64,000 nucleotides of DNA from assembly GCF_037325665.1 (NCBI RefSeq), contig NC_090260.1, positions 33,429,603 through 33,493,602 of the forward strand, read 5' to 3'. The position numbers were made by a program, and so were the translations under genes. The notes under the pieces were generated by a model. The model was not told the origin of the DNA, ran no database searches, and saw only the letters and a program-made list of their open reading frames with translations. Below, one piece after another: positions 10,250-21,608 of this stretch (positions are counted from its first letter, which is position 1; each line of letters begins with the position of its first letter). Origin of the DNA: Littorina saxatilis. Its lineage: Eukaryota; Mollusca; Gastropoda; Littorinimorpha; Littorinidae.

Positions 10250-11205
10250 AGTTTATATAGCTATTCTGATGGACACGTGGGGGAATTCGGGGGCTGTGAT
10301 TGGATGGTCTCACACATCCCTTTTCCGATTATCAAAGCATAATGCTACGGAAGTCGGCCATTTTTGCCAATATCCAAAAGCATATTGGCAATAACAAAGA
10401 CGCATGGTTCCGGTTTCTTCCACGTGTATAAAGTACACGCATACCTCGCCAGGTTTGTTTCTGTGACTAGTCGACAGACGATGCCATTTGCTTTGTGTGT
10501 GTTTTTGTTGTTGCTTACTGTACATGACATACATTACGTGTAAAATCCAGTTCTTTAACAGGCAACAAACCTTGCACATTTCCAGAAGCTGCAATCTGAA
10601 GCGACCTATCTCTGATTCTAGCGGACGATCTCTCCAATGTTTAACACAAAATCAGCAAACTCTCCTGTCACATAGAACGTCCATTCTATAGTGCAATGTT
10701 GAAATGAAGTTACCGGTCTGAAACATTTAGTCGTTTCTTCTGAGACAATCCTTGTTCTCTTATCATCTACAGATTTACCGCAGTATTCACCACGCGAATT
10801 CCCAACAGAAGTCAGACTTTCGAACATACAATGTACGTAGGAAAGCATGATACGTCATGACGTCATACTCATATGATTCCTAGCATATTGACGTAATGCT
10901 AAACATCCGGTTATCTCGAGTTTTTTCAATGTTCGGTTATTTCCGTGGCTTCATGCGGAAAGGGAACCGTCGTCTGCAATCAACGACGTGGACCATTCTG
11001 GTACTTGTTGCTGACAAAAACATGATTTTAACACAGAATTTAATGTCAGAATAGCTATATAAACGCTATTGTGTTTTCATCGTAGCAATAGGGTCCGATA
11101 TTTAGACTCGAACAAGTATAATGCGACTCGTCTTCGACTCGTCGGCATTATACTTGTCTCGTCTAAATATCGGGCCCTATTGCTGCGCTGAAAACACAAT
11201 AGCTG
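10250..11205 (+). repeat. Dispersed repeat R1, copy 1, ending in a large foldback
   Basis: Closely matches 36211-36905 and, with more divergence, 60213-60918. It ends in an imperfect hairpin (11066-11202) whose ~60-base arms run from CTATTGTGTTTT to AAAACACAATAG. No coding capacity was seen. It looks like a non-autonomous DNA element. Confidence 0.8.
11066..11202. repeat. Palindromic hairpin
   Basis: Inverted arms contain GGTCCGATATTTAGA on the left and TCTAAATATCGGGCCC on the right, separated by a short TCGTCTTCGACTCGTC-type loop that is itself partly palindromic. The copy near 36832 keeps mainly the left arm; the one near 60840 keeps the right arm. Confidence 0.85.
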
Positions 11206-11400
11206 TTAATGTTGTTATCATGAAGTATCCATTTATTTCTTTTAACATTTCATTGCAGGAAGTGAGACGACGGAGGTGAGACGACCGAGGTGAGATTTGT
11301 GTGACAATTTGTGTCAAGAAATTCAATATATCCTACACTACATCCTGTTATAACTAATAACCATAGACATGGTTACTTATGAATATTTCTGATTCATACA

Positions 11401-11912
11401 TTTTGATTTAATTAATATACTTACCAACTCACATATTGAATTCCCTCCCAGCCTGCCCCGCAAATTTTTTGAAGGGGGTATATGTTTTAATACGGGATGA
11501 GTTTCACCGGTATACATCCTGCGCAGGCGCAGTACACCGGTAGTGGAAATAACCTCTAAGGACCATGCCTTATATGGCATACGGTTTTTGTTTCAGAGTT
11601 ATTTCCCCATGTTGCCATGCAAGAGTGCTTCAATGTCTTATCACAAAACGAAGTTATTGCTTAGGGTTTCCCTAAAAATGAACAGATCACTTCAGTGGGA
11701 GTGAGGTTTCAACACGGCGGCAGTTGAGTCACGCGTGATAGGTCACGTGACGGTATGACCTCGACTCTTGTATAGCTTGGGTTAGAGGTCAGGGCCGTTC
11801 TTTTTTAGGGGGTTGCTTCCCCTTTGGGGTGAAGCGTAGTTCAGTGTCCTAGCATTTTAACTGAAGTTAATGCTTTCTATGTGAGTTGGTAAGTATATTA
11901 ATTAAATCAAAA
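11401..11912. mobile_element. MITE with 35-bp perfect terminal inverted repeats
   Basis: 11401-11435 and 11878-11912 are exact reverse complements (key core AATATACTTACCAACTCACA). The 512-bp body has no transposase, so it is a non-autonomous DNA transposon of unassigned superfamily. Confidence 0.85.
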
Positions 11913-12486
11913 TTTATTTTTGAAATTTTATACTTATTCCCCCCTCTGCTTCTTTACCTCTGTAAACTTGTAGGGCTAGTTATTATTCGATAAACACCCA
12001 GCAACGAAACAAATAACTAGCCAGCAACAGCACGAATCCTCGATAGTTCACGGGGTGAGGAGCTACACTTTCCCGGTCACTACTTTTGCGACTGAAATGT
12101 TCCGAACGCTCTAATGTGCATAACATACATCTCTGGAGCAAACAATACAAACATACCGCAACTAGCAACTACAGGCTTGAACACATGAATCTCCGTAAAA
12201 AAAATCCATGAATTCGGTTGTTTTCTGAATCCAGATCTGCCGTGCACAAACGTTCCATAGCAAGCAAATTCCCAAGGCAAGTAACTCTCATACTTTGTCT
12301 AGCGACAAGAGTAGTTCCCCTTTCACATTTCTTGACACTCAGTTTCTTCGACAAAAGACTGCAATGCACACATTCCATCAATTTAAAGAACATAAAGTGG
12401 TTTCTTTAATCCAATTCGACGAAATAAAATATCCTAAGCGATACCAAAATATGAACAGAACACACAATATCTGCCTTTACCGCCAC

Positions 12487-12797
12487 GGGGCCCGGTAGCT
12501 TAGTTGGTAGAGCACTGGACTTGTGATCGGAAGGTCGCAGGTTCGAATTCGGGCCGGGACGGACACGGGTCAACTTTATGTGCAGACCCAGAGACGGAAG
12601 CCATGTCCCACCCCCGTGTCATCACAATGGCACGTAAAAGACCTTGGTCATTCTGCCATTAGTGCAGGTGGCTGAATACACCTAAACACGCAGACACCTG
12701 GGTAGCGCGACTCCGTTGCTGCTAGCTTTCCACTGGGAGGAAGCGACCCGAATTTCCCAGCGATGGGACAATAAAGTAATGAAAATGAAAAAAAAAA
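12487..12797 (+). mobile_element. tRNA-derived SINE (SINE-1)
   Basis: tRNA-like head with A box (TAGCTTAGTTGG) and B box (GGTTCGAATTC). The anticodon loop reads CTTGTGATC, resembling tRNA-His. A body with CGTGTCATCACAATGGCACG follows, then an A-rich tail. Related copies: 25745-25953, 48343-50035 (interrupted) and 50056-50290. Confidence 0.88.
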
Positions 12798-13263
12798 CCC
12801 AGCAGAATAACACCATAACTGTGTACTTGATTTTAGTCCAAAACAGGGAAACTGACGTGAAGTGTTAACAGAATTGAATGATTTTCACGGAACTCTACAA
12901 CCGCGCATTAATCAATCGCCTGCGCAGGTAGATTGGTTGAGTGAATAGGATTCGATCAAACATTAGCACAAAAAACTCCTCTTTCCCTTGAATAACTGAA
13001 AAAAGGAGGAATAAAGGGGTTACACACCTCGTCTCAGTGATTATTGAAAATAATAGTATCAGTTCGCAGCTCGCTAAAGCTCGCATTTTTCATGATCCGC
13101 TCATTTCGACCTTTTTTTTTAATATTCACTGAGACTCGGCATGTAACCTCTACTTACTTCACAAAGCTAAGCCGACAAGCAAATTTGTAACTGATCATGA
13201 ACACTTTTACATGGTCGTCTTGTCGCTAAGTTTTGGACGTTGTTTCGTCTTTTGTTTTACCAG

Positions 13264-13400
13264 AGGAATTAGTGCTGACAATGTTGACCAAAACATTATC
13301 TCCTTCAAAAGTCAATGAGCTTGACGATTTTGCTGACGAGTTTAAGCCATCAAAACTCAAAGAAAGGGTTCTAAATAGTGTCTTCGGAAGCACTGATGTT
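13264..13400 (+). CDS. Gene A probable cytoplasmic exon (3' boundary uncertain)
   Basis: A strong acceptor (TTTTGTTTTACCAG, ending 13263) opens a frame that fits phase 1 from the transmembrane exon: G|AG gives Glu, then ELVLTMLTKTLSPSKVNEL and DDFADEFKPSKLKERVL. The charged, membrane-proximal style suits a cytoplasmic domain. No good GT donor in the correct phase was found; candidates near 13368, 13380 and 13398 are weak. An alternative phase reads GISADNVDQNIISFK before a stop. The feature end is therefore approximate. Confidence 0.4.
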
Positions 13401-13541
13401 TCGCGTTATTGTTGTTCGGTCATGGTTTGCTTGCTGACAGCTTCTTCATCTGTGCGTTCATTTTCAATGTCATTACTTCATTGCCCCACCACTAGGGGAA
13501 ATTCGGTCTGTTCCGCCAAGTGGTAACCTATAGCAGGAACA

Positions 13542-13880
13542 TCTTTATTCTTTCTTTATTTGGTGTTTAACGTCGTTTTCAACCACGAAGGTTATATCGC
13601 GACGGGGGAAGGGGGGAGATGGAATAGAGCCACTTGTCAATTGTTTCTTGTTCACAAAAGCACTAATCAAAAATTTGCTCCAGGGGCTTGCAAAGTAGTA
13701 CAATATACTGCTTGACTAAAATCTTTACAAAAATTGACTATATTCTATACAAGAAACACTTAACAAGGGTAAAAGGAGACACAGAATCCGTTAGTCGCCT
13801 CTTACGACATGCTGGGGAGCATCGGGTAAATTCTTTCTCGTCCCAACCAGTATGGGACTCCCCCTAACCCGCGGGGGGTT
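13542..13880 (-). mobile_element. SINE-5 (AAATAAAGAAAG-tailed retroposon)
   Basis: Flanked by the 10-bp target duplication AGCAGGAACA (13532-13541, 13881-13890). The family body runs from a CCCGCGGGTTAGGGGG head to a GACGTTAAACACCAAATAAAG tail; other copies are at 39124, 43252 and 57766. Confidence 0.85.
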
Positions 13881-13960
13881 AGCAGGAACAGTGTCGCGCT
13901 ACCCAAGCGTGTGTGTGTGTTGGTGTAAACAGTTGCCTGCACTTCGGGCAGAATGAGCGA

Positions 13961-14134
13961 AGTCTTGTGTGTGTTACGATGTGATGAGGGGGTGATGGGG
14001 TACATGCTGCCGTCTCTCAGTCTTGTGTGTGTTACGATGTGATGAGGGGGTGATGGGGTACATGGTGCCGTCTCTCAGTCTTGTGTGTGTTACGATGTGA
14101 TGAGGGGGTGATGGGGTACATGGTGCCGTCTCTG
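13961..14134. repeat. 58-bp minisatellite, 3 copies
   Basis: Three head-to-tail units beginning AGTCTTGTGTGTGTTACG, with starts at 13961, 14019 and 14077. Confidence 0.9.
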
Positions 14135-14179
14135 AGTCTGCACATACAGTTATAACTGGTTTCCTTGACGGCCCTGATT

Positions 14180-14510
14180 CGAACGCGCAATTCCTTCGAA
14201 AGCGGCGTATGGCTGCCTAAATGGCGGGGTAAAAACGGTCATACACGTAAAATTCCACTCGTGCAAAAACACGAGTGTACGTGGGAGTTTCAGCCCACGA
14301 GTGCAGAAGAAGAACGCGCAATAACAACGTAAACATATATCGTGCAATATTATAAAAGCCAACACGAGTGTACGTGGGAGTTTCAGCCCACGAGCGCAGA
14401 AGAAGAACGCGCAATAACAACGTAAACATATATCGTGCAATAAAAGCCAACACGAGTGTACGTGGCAGTTTAAGCTCATGAACGCAGAAGAAGAAGAAGC
14501 ATATAATTAT
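14180..14510 (+). mobile_element. SINE-2 fragment with triplicated 3' tail
   Basis: Body motif CGGCGTATGGCTGCC followed by the tail ACACGAGTGTACGTGG...CAGCCCACGA. The tail segment, with a spacer ATATATCGTGCAATA, is repeated three times. It lies just upstream of gene A's terminal exon. Confidence 0.8.
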
Positions 14511-14644
14511 CTCTGATGCTTGTATATTTTCTGTGTATGTCTTAGCTGTTATCAGCTCTTTCGATCCTACTGTGTTCCTTTGAACGGTTCTGCTAGTCCC
14601 TTTCACGCTTTGGGATTTTGTGATGATGCTTTCGTTGGTTTCAG

Positions 14645-14882
14645 CAAGCTGTCCCAGGCAGTAGACAACCTGCGAGAAGAGGAGAAACGCCAGACACCTG
14701 TTGAGAAGGTTAACATGAGCTCCTCCGGTGTGGACCCTTTTGAGTCAGGAGCATCACCCCAAACTTCAATTCCAGACAGCCAGTACTCTTCTAATTCCAC
14801 GGCTACAACGTTCTCCCAGGACTCTGCCATCGCGCATTCCTCGGTCTCAGAGTCAGGCACACAGCCATTGCCTAATGAGTAG
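14645..14882 (+). CDS. Gene A terminal exon, cytoplasmic tail
   Basis: The open frame after an acceptor region (TTGGTTTCAG ending 14644; AG alternatives at 14648 and 14657) reads KLSQAVDNLREEEKRQTPV, then VNMSSSGVDPFESG, then a long Ser/Thr/Gln-rich stretch to TQPLPNE and stop TAG at 14880-14882. About 78 residues, acidic and without secondary-structure-like hydrophobics: typical of a receptor tail. VDPFESG contains a DPF tripeptide, a motif known to bind the AP-2 alpha ear, so clathrin endocytosis is a possible role (inference). The start phase depends on which AG is used: 14645 needs phase 2, 14649 and 14658 need phase 0. An unresolved upstream junction or exon therefore remains. Confidence 0.6.
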
Positions 14883-15030
14883 CTGGCCAGACGCCGGGCA
14901 AGGAGGGGGAGCATGCCTGAGCGACGCCCAAGAACGCACAGCCTCCCAGCCAAAGAAAGCCTTCCACGGAAATCAAGCCTGCCAACGATCAGACGGACGC
15001 GTAGTGTTGAATATTTGCGGTTGTTGGTCT

Positions 15031-15521
15031 TTGTAATACCCCCACTCCACACAGCCGTGCTAGGTCCCGTTCCCGTACCGACCAAGGACGGCTGCCACAA
15101 CAATGGAACGCTGCGCAAACTGCCGTTTTGGGCATCTTTGAGCAGCGTCTGACCATAGTGGCAGCCGTCCCCAGGACGGCTGAGAACGGAAGCTAGAACG
15201 GATGTGTGGAATGTGGGTATGACAACTCAGTGTGTGAGAGCGCTACCGTTGCGTTACCGTTGTTTTAAGTTCCTTTAACGATCCAAGCGTTCCGTTACCG
15301 ATGGGTTAAGGTTCCATTACCGTTCATTCTGATCGGGAGGGGAACGGCTGCAATTTTGAACATGCAGCCCAAACTCAACCGTCCCTACCGACCCTACCGT
15401 TCAAAGCAGTTCCGTTAACGATCATTTACGTTCCATTGCGGTTCCCTCCCGTGCCCGCACCGGTCCTTGGTCGGTACGGGAACAGGGGCCAATAACGGTT
15501 GTGTGGAATGGGGCTATAAGG
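15031..15521. mobile_element. MITE-like element, CCGTACCGACCAAGGA inverted repeats
   Basis: The left arm (15035-15090) and right arm (15462-15517) are imperfect reverse complements sharing CCGTACCGACCAAGGAC and a CCACAC(A/G)CCG motif. A second copy of the outer arm at about 15195-15221 suggests a shorter unit inside a longer one. Internal sequence is rich in CGTTACCGTT. It lies just 3' of gene A's stop codon and may be in its 3' UTR; no AATAAA signal was seen there. Confidence 0.6.
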
Positions 15522-15988
15522 TTGAGATTTAAGGTTTCCGAAGACATTTAGCCTGTGAATGAATGGTCTGTTAGATTTTCAAATTGACGCTTTAGCTTTG
15601 AACGTGGGCGGATGTAGGTCTTTCCACGATAGAGACTAAAGCTGTCCGCGGAAATCTAGCTTGCGAGCGACGTGTTAGACTGCCAAACTGACGCTTAGCC
15701 ATAAGCATGGGTAGATTGACGTAAGGCTTAAACAGATAGAGACCATGCAAAGCTGCAGGGGTCGATCGGGGGATGTTTTGGACTCTGACGGTCAAATGCA
15801 GTGTTGCATGGAGCGTGAAATACTTTTGGACTTTGTGCTCTCCCGGTTGGTTGGCACCCACTTTCGGTTCGTGCACCACGGCCCTGGTCCGCAGGGACTC
15901 AGTGTCAGTGAAGGGCCGCCATTCCTGCCTGTTTGCGTTCGTTCATGATTTGTTCACTATTAAAGAGCGATTTATTCGGTTCAACACA

Positions 15989-15989
15989 G

Positions 15990-16028
<39 letters not shown>

Positions 16029-16052
16029 CGCACATGTATACGCACGTACATC

Positions 16053-16084
<32 letters not shown>

Positions 16085-16085
16085 T
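15989..16085. repeat. (CA)n microsatellite
   Basis: Two CA tracts separated by a short GCTCGCACATG spacer. Confidence 0.95.
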
Positions 16086-16200
16086 GCTCGAACATATAAG
16101 TGAATGTGAGTGTGTGAAAGAAATGTGCTCTGTTGGCAGCTGTTGTTAGTTTAATTCTTTATTTTATTTATTTGTCTTTTTGTCTTTTTGTCTCCTTTTT

Positions 16201-16293
16201 ATATTTAGTCAAGTTTTGACTAAATATTTTAACATCGAGGGGGGAATCGAGACGAGGGCCGTGGTGTATGTGCGTGTGTGTGTGTGTGTGTGT

Positions 16294-16353
<60 letters not shown>

Positions 16354-17104
16354 GATTCAGACTAAACTACTGGACCGATCTTTATGAAATTTGACATGAG
16401 AGTTCCTAAGTATGAAATCCCCGAACATTTTTTTCATTTTTTCGATAAATGTCTTTGATGACGTCATATCCGGCTTTTCGTGAAAGTTGAGGCGGCACTG
16501 TCACGCCCTCATTTTTCAACCAAATTGGTTGAAATTTTGGTCAGGTAATCTTCGACGAAGCCCGGACTTCGGTATTGCATTTCAGCGTGGTGGCTTAAAA
16601 ATTAATTAATGACTTTGGTCATTACAAATCTGAAAATTGTAAAAAAAAATAAAATTTTATAAAACGATCCAAATTTACGTTTATCTTATTCTCCATCATT
16701 TGCTGATTCCAAAAACATATAAATATGTTATATTCGGATTAAAAACAAGCTCTGAAAATTAAATATATAAAAATTATTATCAAAATTAAATTGTCAAAAT
16801 CAATTTAAAAACACTTTCATCTTATTCCTTGTCGGTTCCTGATTCCAAAAACATATAGATATGATATGTTTGGATTAAAAACACGCTCAGAAAGTTAAAA
16901 CGAAGAGAGGTACAGAAAAGCGTGCTATCCTTCCCAGCGCAACTACTACCCCGCTCTTCTTGTCAATTTCACTGCCTATGCCGTGAGCGGTGGACTGACG
17001 ATGCTACGAGTATACGGTCTTGCTGCGTTGCATTGCGTTCAGTTTCATTCTGTGAGTTCGACAGCTACTTGACTAAATGTTGTATTTTCGCCTTACGCGA
17101 CTTG
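16201..17104 (+). mobile_element. GT-tract inverted-repeat element (family T), copy 1
   Basis: Starts ATTTAGTCAAG and ends CTTGACTAAATG plus TTGTATTTTCGCC, giving short subterminal inverted repeats. An internal (GT)n tract is followed by AGAGCGATTCAGACTAAAC and a GATGACGTCATATCCGG core. No protein-coding frame. It stands in direct tandem with copy 2. Confidence 0.85.
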
Positions 17105-17107
17105 TTT

Positions 17108-17187
17108 ACATTTAGTCAAGTTATGACTAAATGTTTTAACATCGAGGGGGGAATCGAGACGAGGGTCGTGGTGTATGTGTGTGTGTC

Positions 17188-17237
<50 letters not shown>

Positions 17238-17987
17238 GATTCAGACTAAACTACTGGACCGATCTTTATGAAATTTGACATGAGAGTTCCTGGGTATGAT
17301 ATCCCCGGACGTTTTTTTCATTTTTTCGATAAATGTCTTTGATGACGTCATATCCGGCTTTTCGTGAAAGTTGAGGCGGCACTGTCACGCCCTCATTTTT
17401 CAACCAAATTGGTTGAAATTTTGGTCAAGTAATCTTCGACGAAGCCCGGACTTCGGTATTGCATTTCAGCTTGGTGGCTTAAAAATTAATTAATGACTTT
17501 GGTCATTAAAAATCTGAAAATTGTAAAAAAAATTTTTTTTTATAAAACGATCCAAATTTACGTTCATCTTATTCTCCATCATTTGCTGATTCCAAAAACA
17601 TATAAATATGTTATATTCGGATTAAAAACAAGCTCTGAAAATTAAATATATAAAAATTATTATCAAATTTTTTTTTTCGAAATCAATTTAAAAACACTTT
17701 CATCTTATTCCTTGCCGGTTCCTGATTCCAAAAACATATAGATATGATATGTTTGGATTAAAAACACGCTCAGAAAGTTAAAACAAAGAGAGGTACAGAA
17801 AAGCGTGCTATCCTTCTTAGCGCAACTAATACCCCGCTCTTCTTGTCAATTTCACTGCCTTTGCCACGGGCGGTGGAGTGACGATGCTACGAGTATACGG
17901 TCTTGCTGCGTTGCGTTGCCTTCAGTTTCATTCTGTGAGTTCGACAGCTACTTGACTAAATGTTGTATTTTCGCCTTACGCGACTTG
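17108..17987 (+). mobile_element. Family T element, copy 2 (tandem)
   Basis: Same structure as 16201-17104 and very similar along its length. The two copies abut with only a few bases between them, so they may have arisen by local duplication. Confidence 0.85.
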
Positions 17988-18001
17988 TTTTACATTATAG
18001 T

Positions 18002-18412
18002 CAGGCCGCTATTTTCTCCCCCCTTTCCTAACCTAGATGGTGGGTTCAAGTGCTAGTCTTTCGGATGAGACGAAAAACCGAGGTCCCTTCGTGTACACTA
18101 TATTGGGGTGTGCACGTTAAAGATCCCACGATTGACAAAAGGGTCTTTCCTGGCAAAATTGTACAGGCATAGATAAAAAAATGTCCATCAAATACCCGTG
18201 TGACTTGGAATAAAGGCCGCGAAAGGTGAATGCTCGTCTAACAGGCTTGAGGTTTGCTGGTCGATGTGAATGCGTTATATATTGTGTGTAAAAAATGTTT
18301 GTTTGTCTGTCTGTAAAAAAATTCCATTTCACACGGCAGAAATTAATATGTAAAGCGCGGAGAGCACAGTTAATTGTGGTTCGCGCTATATAAGCTCACC
18401 ATAATAATAATA
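18002..18412 (+). mobile_element. SINE-3 body fragment
   Basis: Shares GGGTGTGCACGTTAAAGATC and CCACGATTGACAAAAGGG with 31992-32425. It lacks a clear tRNA head and ends in (ATA)n. Confidence 0.75.
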
Positions 18413-18414
18413 AT

Positions 18415-18760
18415 AATAGTCCAGTTTTGACCAAATGTTTTAACATAGGAAGGGAATCGATTCCGAGAAAACTACTGGATCGATGTTCATGAAACTTCAT
18501 AATGAGAGTTTCTGGGTATGATATGCCCAGACCGTTTTTTCATTTTTGTGATAGATGTCTTTGAAGACGTCATATCCGGATTTTTGTAAAAGTTGAGGCG
18601 TCACTGTCACACCCTTATATTTCAACCAAATTGATTGAAATTTTGGTTAAGCAATTTTCGACAAAGTTCGGACTATGGGATTGCATTTCAGCTTTGAAAC
18701 TTAAAAATTAGTTACTTAGTTTACTAATTAAATGTGTCATTAAAATCGAATTTTCAGAAA
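18415..18760 (+). mobile_element. Family T element, old 5' fragment (copy 3)
   Basis: Diverged match to the first ~350 bases of family T without the GT tract; it keeps GAAGACGTCATATCCGG and the following TTGAGGCGTCACTGTCAC. Confidence 0.75.
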
Positions 18761-20244
18761 CAGATGAAACAACGATTGCATTGTATTCCTCATCTTCTCT
18801 TCAATTCAAAAATATGTTTTGATGATTGTTTATAAATATTAAATCACCAATCTCGACTAAAAACAGTTACATGTACCAGGACTTTTCGTGTCTTTTCGCG
18901 TCTTTTCGACTTTTAGTGACACCCTAACTTTCTTTTTCAAAATCCTTCTGAACAGGATGGGCTGTATTTTTTTCCTACGAGAATCTTTCGAATTTCTTTT
19001 ACTGATCTCACTTTTTTTCCACAAAAGGTTGGAATGTCACAGGCTAACTTTTCCACAGAGCGTATTCTTCCGCCCTTTGCCTAAGCGAGACTGTACTCTC
19101 ATCCTCAGAATTAATTAATGACATGTAGCTTATATTCTCCACAATACCAAAATACCATAAATTTCCTGATTCTCAATTAAAGCAGAAGTGGTTTTTTTCT
19201 GACAGATTGCATGTGCCTGTGCCACAGTTGCCACTGATCTAAAAATAGAACCCGCTGTGTCTAATTATTCAGTTTCGACTTGCGAAGATTCTTCTCATAA
19301 TTATGCCGTAGCTTATTATCCACATTACCAAATGATGAGTTAGTATACAATTCCCAGCAGCTAACAGAAAACACAAGTGTTATTCCGATAACGTACCAGC
19401 TGGATCAGTATTTGGAATATATACGTAGCAGACTACACTGACATACGACTGCATCAGTTCAGTAAATGAATGGTTTCCGAATTATTATTTCAAGGCAAGA
19501 ACAATCGGAATCGAAAACGTGTAGGGTTTAGAACGTCCGTACCATATATATAAGACTTATTACCAGCCTGCCTCATGCGTGCAGACTCAGTGCAACGTGA
19601 CGAGCAATTTTTGTTTTTGGAATGCTGCAGTGGTTCGATTGCCCTAGCCTAGCAGACGACATAAACCCCGCTCAGCAAACTAACATGTTGGGCAAATGTG
19701 AACGAAAAAATGATGGGGATTCAAGCAGACACGAAAATAACACACAAAACTTATGATAATGGGGTTATTAATTCAATTAATACACAAGGTTAGTTTCTGA
19801 CTAGATAAAATGGGGAAAAAATATCGAATAGGAGCATAAAACCGTTTCTGGAAAAATGTTCAATCGCCACCGAAAGTGTCTGTCAGGAAAAAAAACACGT
19901 GCTTTGTTTGAAAAGCAAAGCCTAATTTTACACATCGCGTGCTTTTGTCTTTGTTATTTTTGCTTGTCAACATCATTTTATTGATGTTCTTTACTGGAAA
20001 GCAGGTGTATCATCAACAGTATCACAAAATCGCAAAGAATGAACATTTTTGTTGTGATCCGACCGGTGTCCGTAGACTGAATCACACGTTCGGCAAACTT
20101 CGTTTTTAGCGGAAATAACCGAGCCTTTCATCGGAAACGACGTTTCAACCGCTTCAGATCGTCTGCAGGAAGAAAAGGAGGAATGCGATACCCAGTGAGT
20201 AAAACATTTAATCGTTTTTAGTGCCTTTTGATCAAGTTTTGTTG
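18761..20244. other. No feature recognised
   Basis: Between gene A and gene B. A/T-rich, with no convincing exon or known repeat. Confidence 0.5.
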
Positions 20245-20487
20245 CGTCTGTCAGCAACGTTCGTCAACCCAACGTTCGACACAGCGACGCACGCATACGG
20301 ATTTGCAGCGTTTGCATTCGAAAAGTGAGGGATTTGTGAGTTCGATTGCATAATTTCAATCGCTAGTAGGTTTTCCCTTTGTCTCCCATTCTTGTGTTTG
20401 CATGTTATTGGCATTTCATTGTGTAAATTGAAAGTTTGTGAGTAACAGTAGTACAATCTGTCGAACGTTGGCGACGCTGACAGACGG
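20245..20487. repeat. Short inverted-repeat element, copy 1
   Basis: Begins CGTCTGTCAGCAACGTTCG and ends CGAACGTTGGCG...CTGACAGACGG, so the ends are reverse complements. A diverged copy is at 21382-21608. Probably a small MITE. Confidence 0.6.
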
Positions 20488-20612
20488 AAATATCGAACGT
20501 TGCCTTCAATGACAGAATGGCTTGGCGATCGTACTTTCGATTCGTAGGAACACAATATAGAGACAGCAATGTGCGCTCGTTACCACAACGGTCATGGACC
20601 GGTGTAACACGA

Positions 20613-20652
20613 CATTTTTACTCCACGAAAAATTGACTCCGGGCAGGTTTCA
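20613..20652. repeat. Remnant of the GTGTAACACGA inverted-repeat family
   Basis: GTGTAACACGACATTTTTAC matches the terminus of the MITE at 48411-49798; only one end is present here. Confidence 0.6.
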
Positions 20653-21381
20653 CGGTATTGAGACATTCTGTTGACTGCACAATGTGCTCTGATTTCTAAC
20701 TTGTACCAATTTTTTTTTTATATGCTATGCAAAAATGTGTCATTTTGAATAAAATTCTGAGAAAAAAATCGTTTGAGTTGTTTTTGTTGGCATTTTATGC
20801 ACATGTGTATGGAAGCGAACGTGTGAATCCGGACAGACGCCATTTTCTTCTGCATGACAGCAGCCAACCATTGATGTGAAAAGAGAAACGCAAAGGCACT
20901 CGATTCACACTGAATGGTCATATTTGATAGCAGAGCTGCAATATCTAAACATACAAACAAACAAAAAAGCCCAAATATGAATTTTGCATTGCATATTCGG
21001 CACACAAAAAATCCAATCGAGAACCGGAAGCTGTCTGTCTGACACTAAGTCTTCACAGATAAACTAAGTAAGCTACTTTACCATAAGAAATGATAACATG
21101 ATTTTATTTTGACATTGAAAACACACCTTTATAGTCTGTACTTCATTGGCAATTACAATGACCAAAATTTCGCGAAATTTCGTACCGTGTCCATTTTTGG
21201 GAATGTCCGACCGTAGTCGACCAACGATCGCTACTATCACTTACATTGTAATTTCCGGGAAATCCTATACCGGATGTGACGTATTACACACTTTTCAAAG
21301 TTGAGGCCCAATGCGGGATTTGTGCTAACTTTTTTCAGGTGCGATTTTGTTGTTTTTATTGCCTTTTTGTCGAGTAATACT

Positions 21382-21608
21382 CCGTCTGTCAGCAACGTTC
21401 GCTACCACACGTTCGCCACTGCTTCATGCTCGATCAGATTTTTTTAGCTTTTTCACAGATTATAGACGTTTGATTAACATTTTCTTAGCAGTTCTGGATT
21501 TCTAACCGGTGTCTCTCTGCTGATTTTGCCGATTCACTTTTCATACACGAGCGAGAAGTTGCTGTCAGCTGGCAGACGTTGCAAACGTAGGCAGTACTGA
21601 CAGGCGGA
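21382..21608. repeat. Short inverted-repeat element, copy 2
   Basis: Begins CCGTCTGTCAGCAACGTTCG and ends CTGACAGGCGGA; partner of 20245-20487. Both copies are preceded by a similar TTGCCTTTT-type flank. Confidence 0.55.

Noticed and set aside
11263-11293. Microexon candidate after TTTCATTGCAG with GGAG|GTGAGA donors
   Set aside because: Possible lengths of 17 or 31 bases break the phase-1 chain between the gene A exons at 8469 and 13264.
12487-12560. True tRNA gene (His-like)
   Set aside because: The head is followed by a SINE body and A tail and recurs in several diverged copies; it is a SINE promoter, not a tRNA gene.
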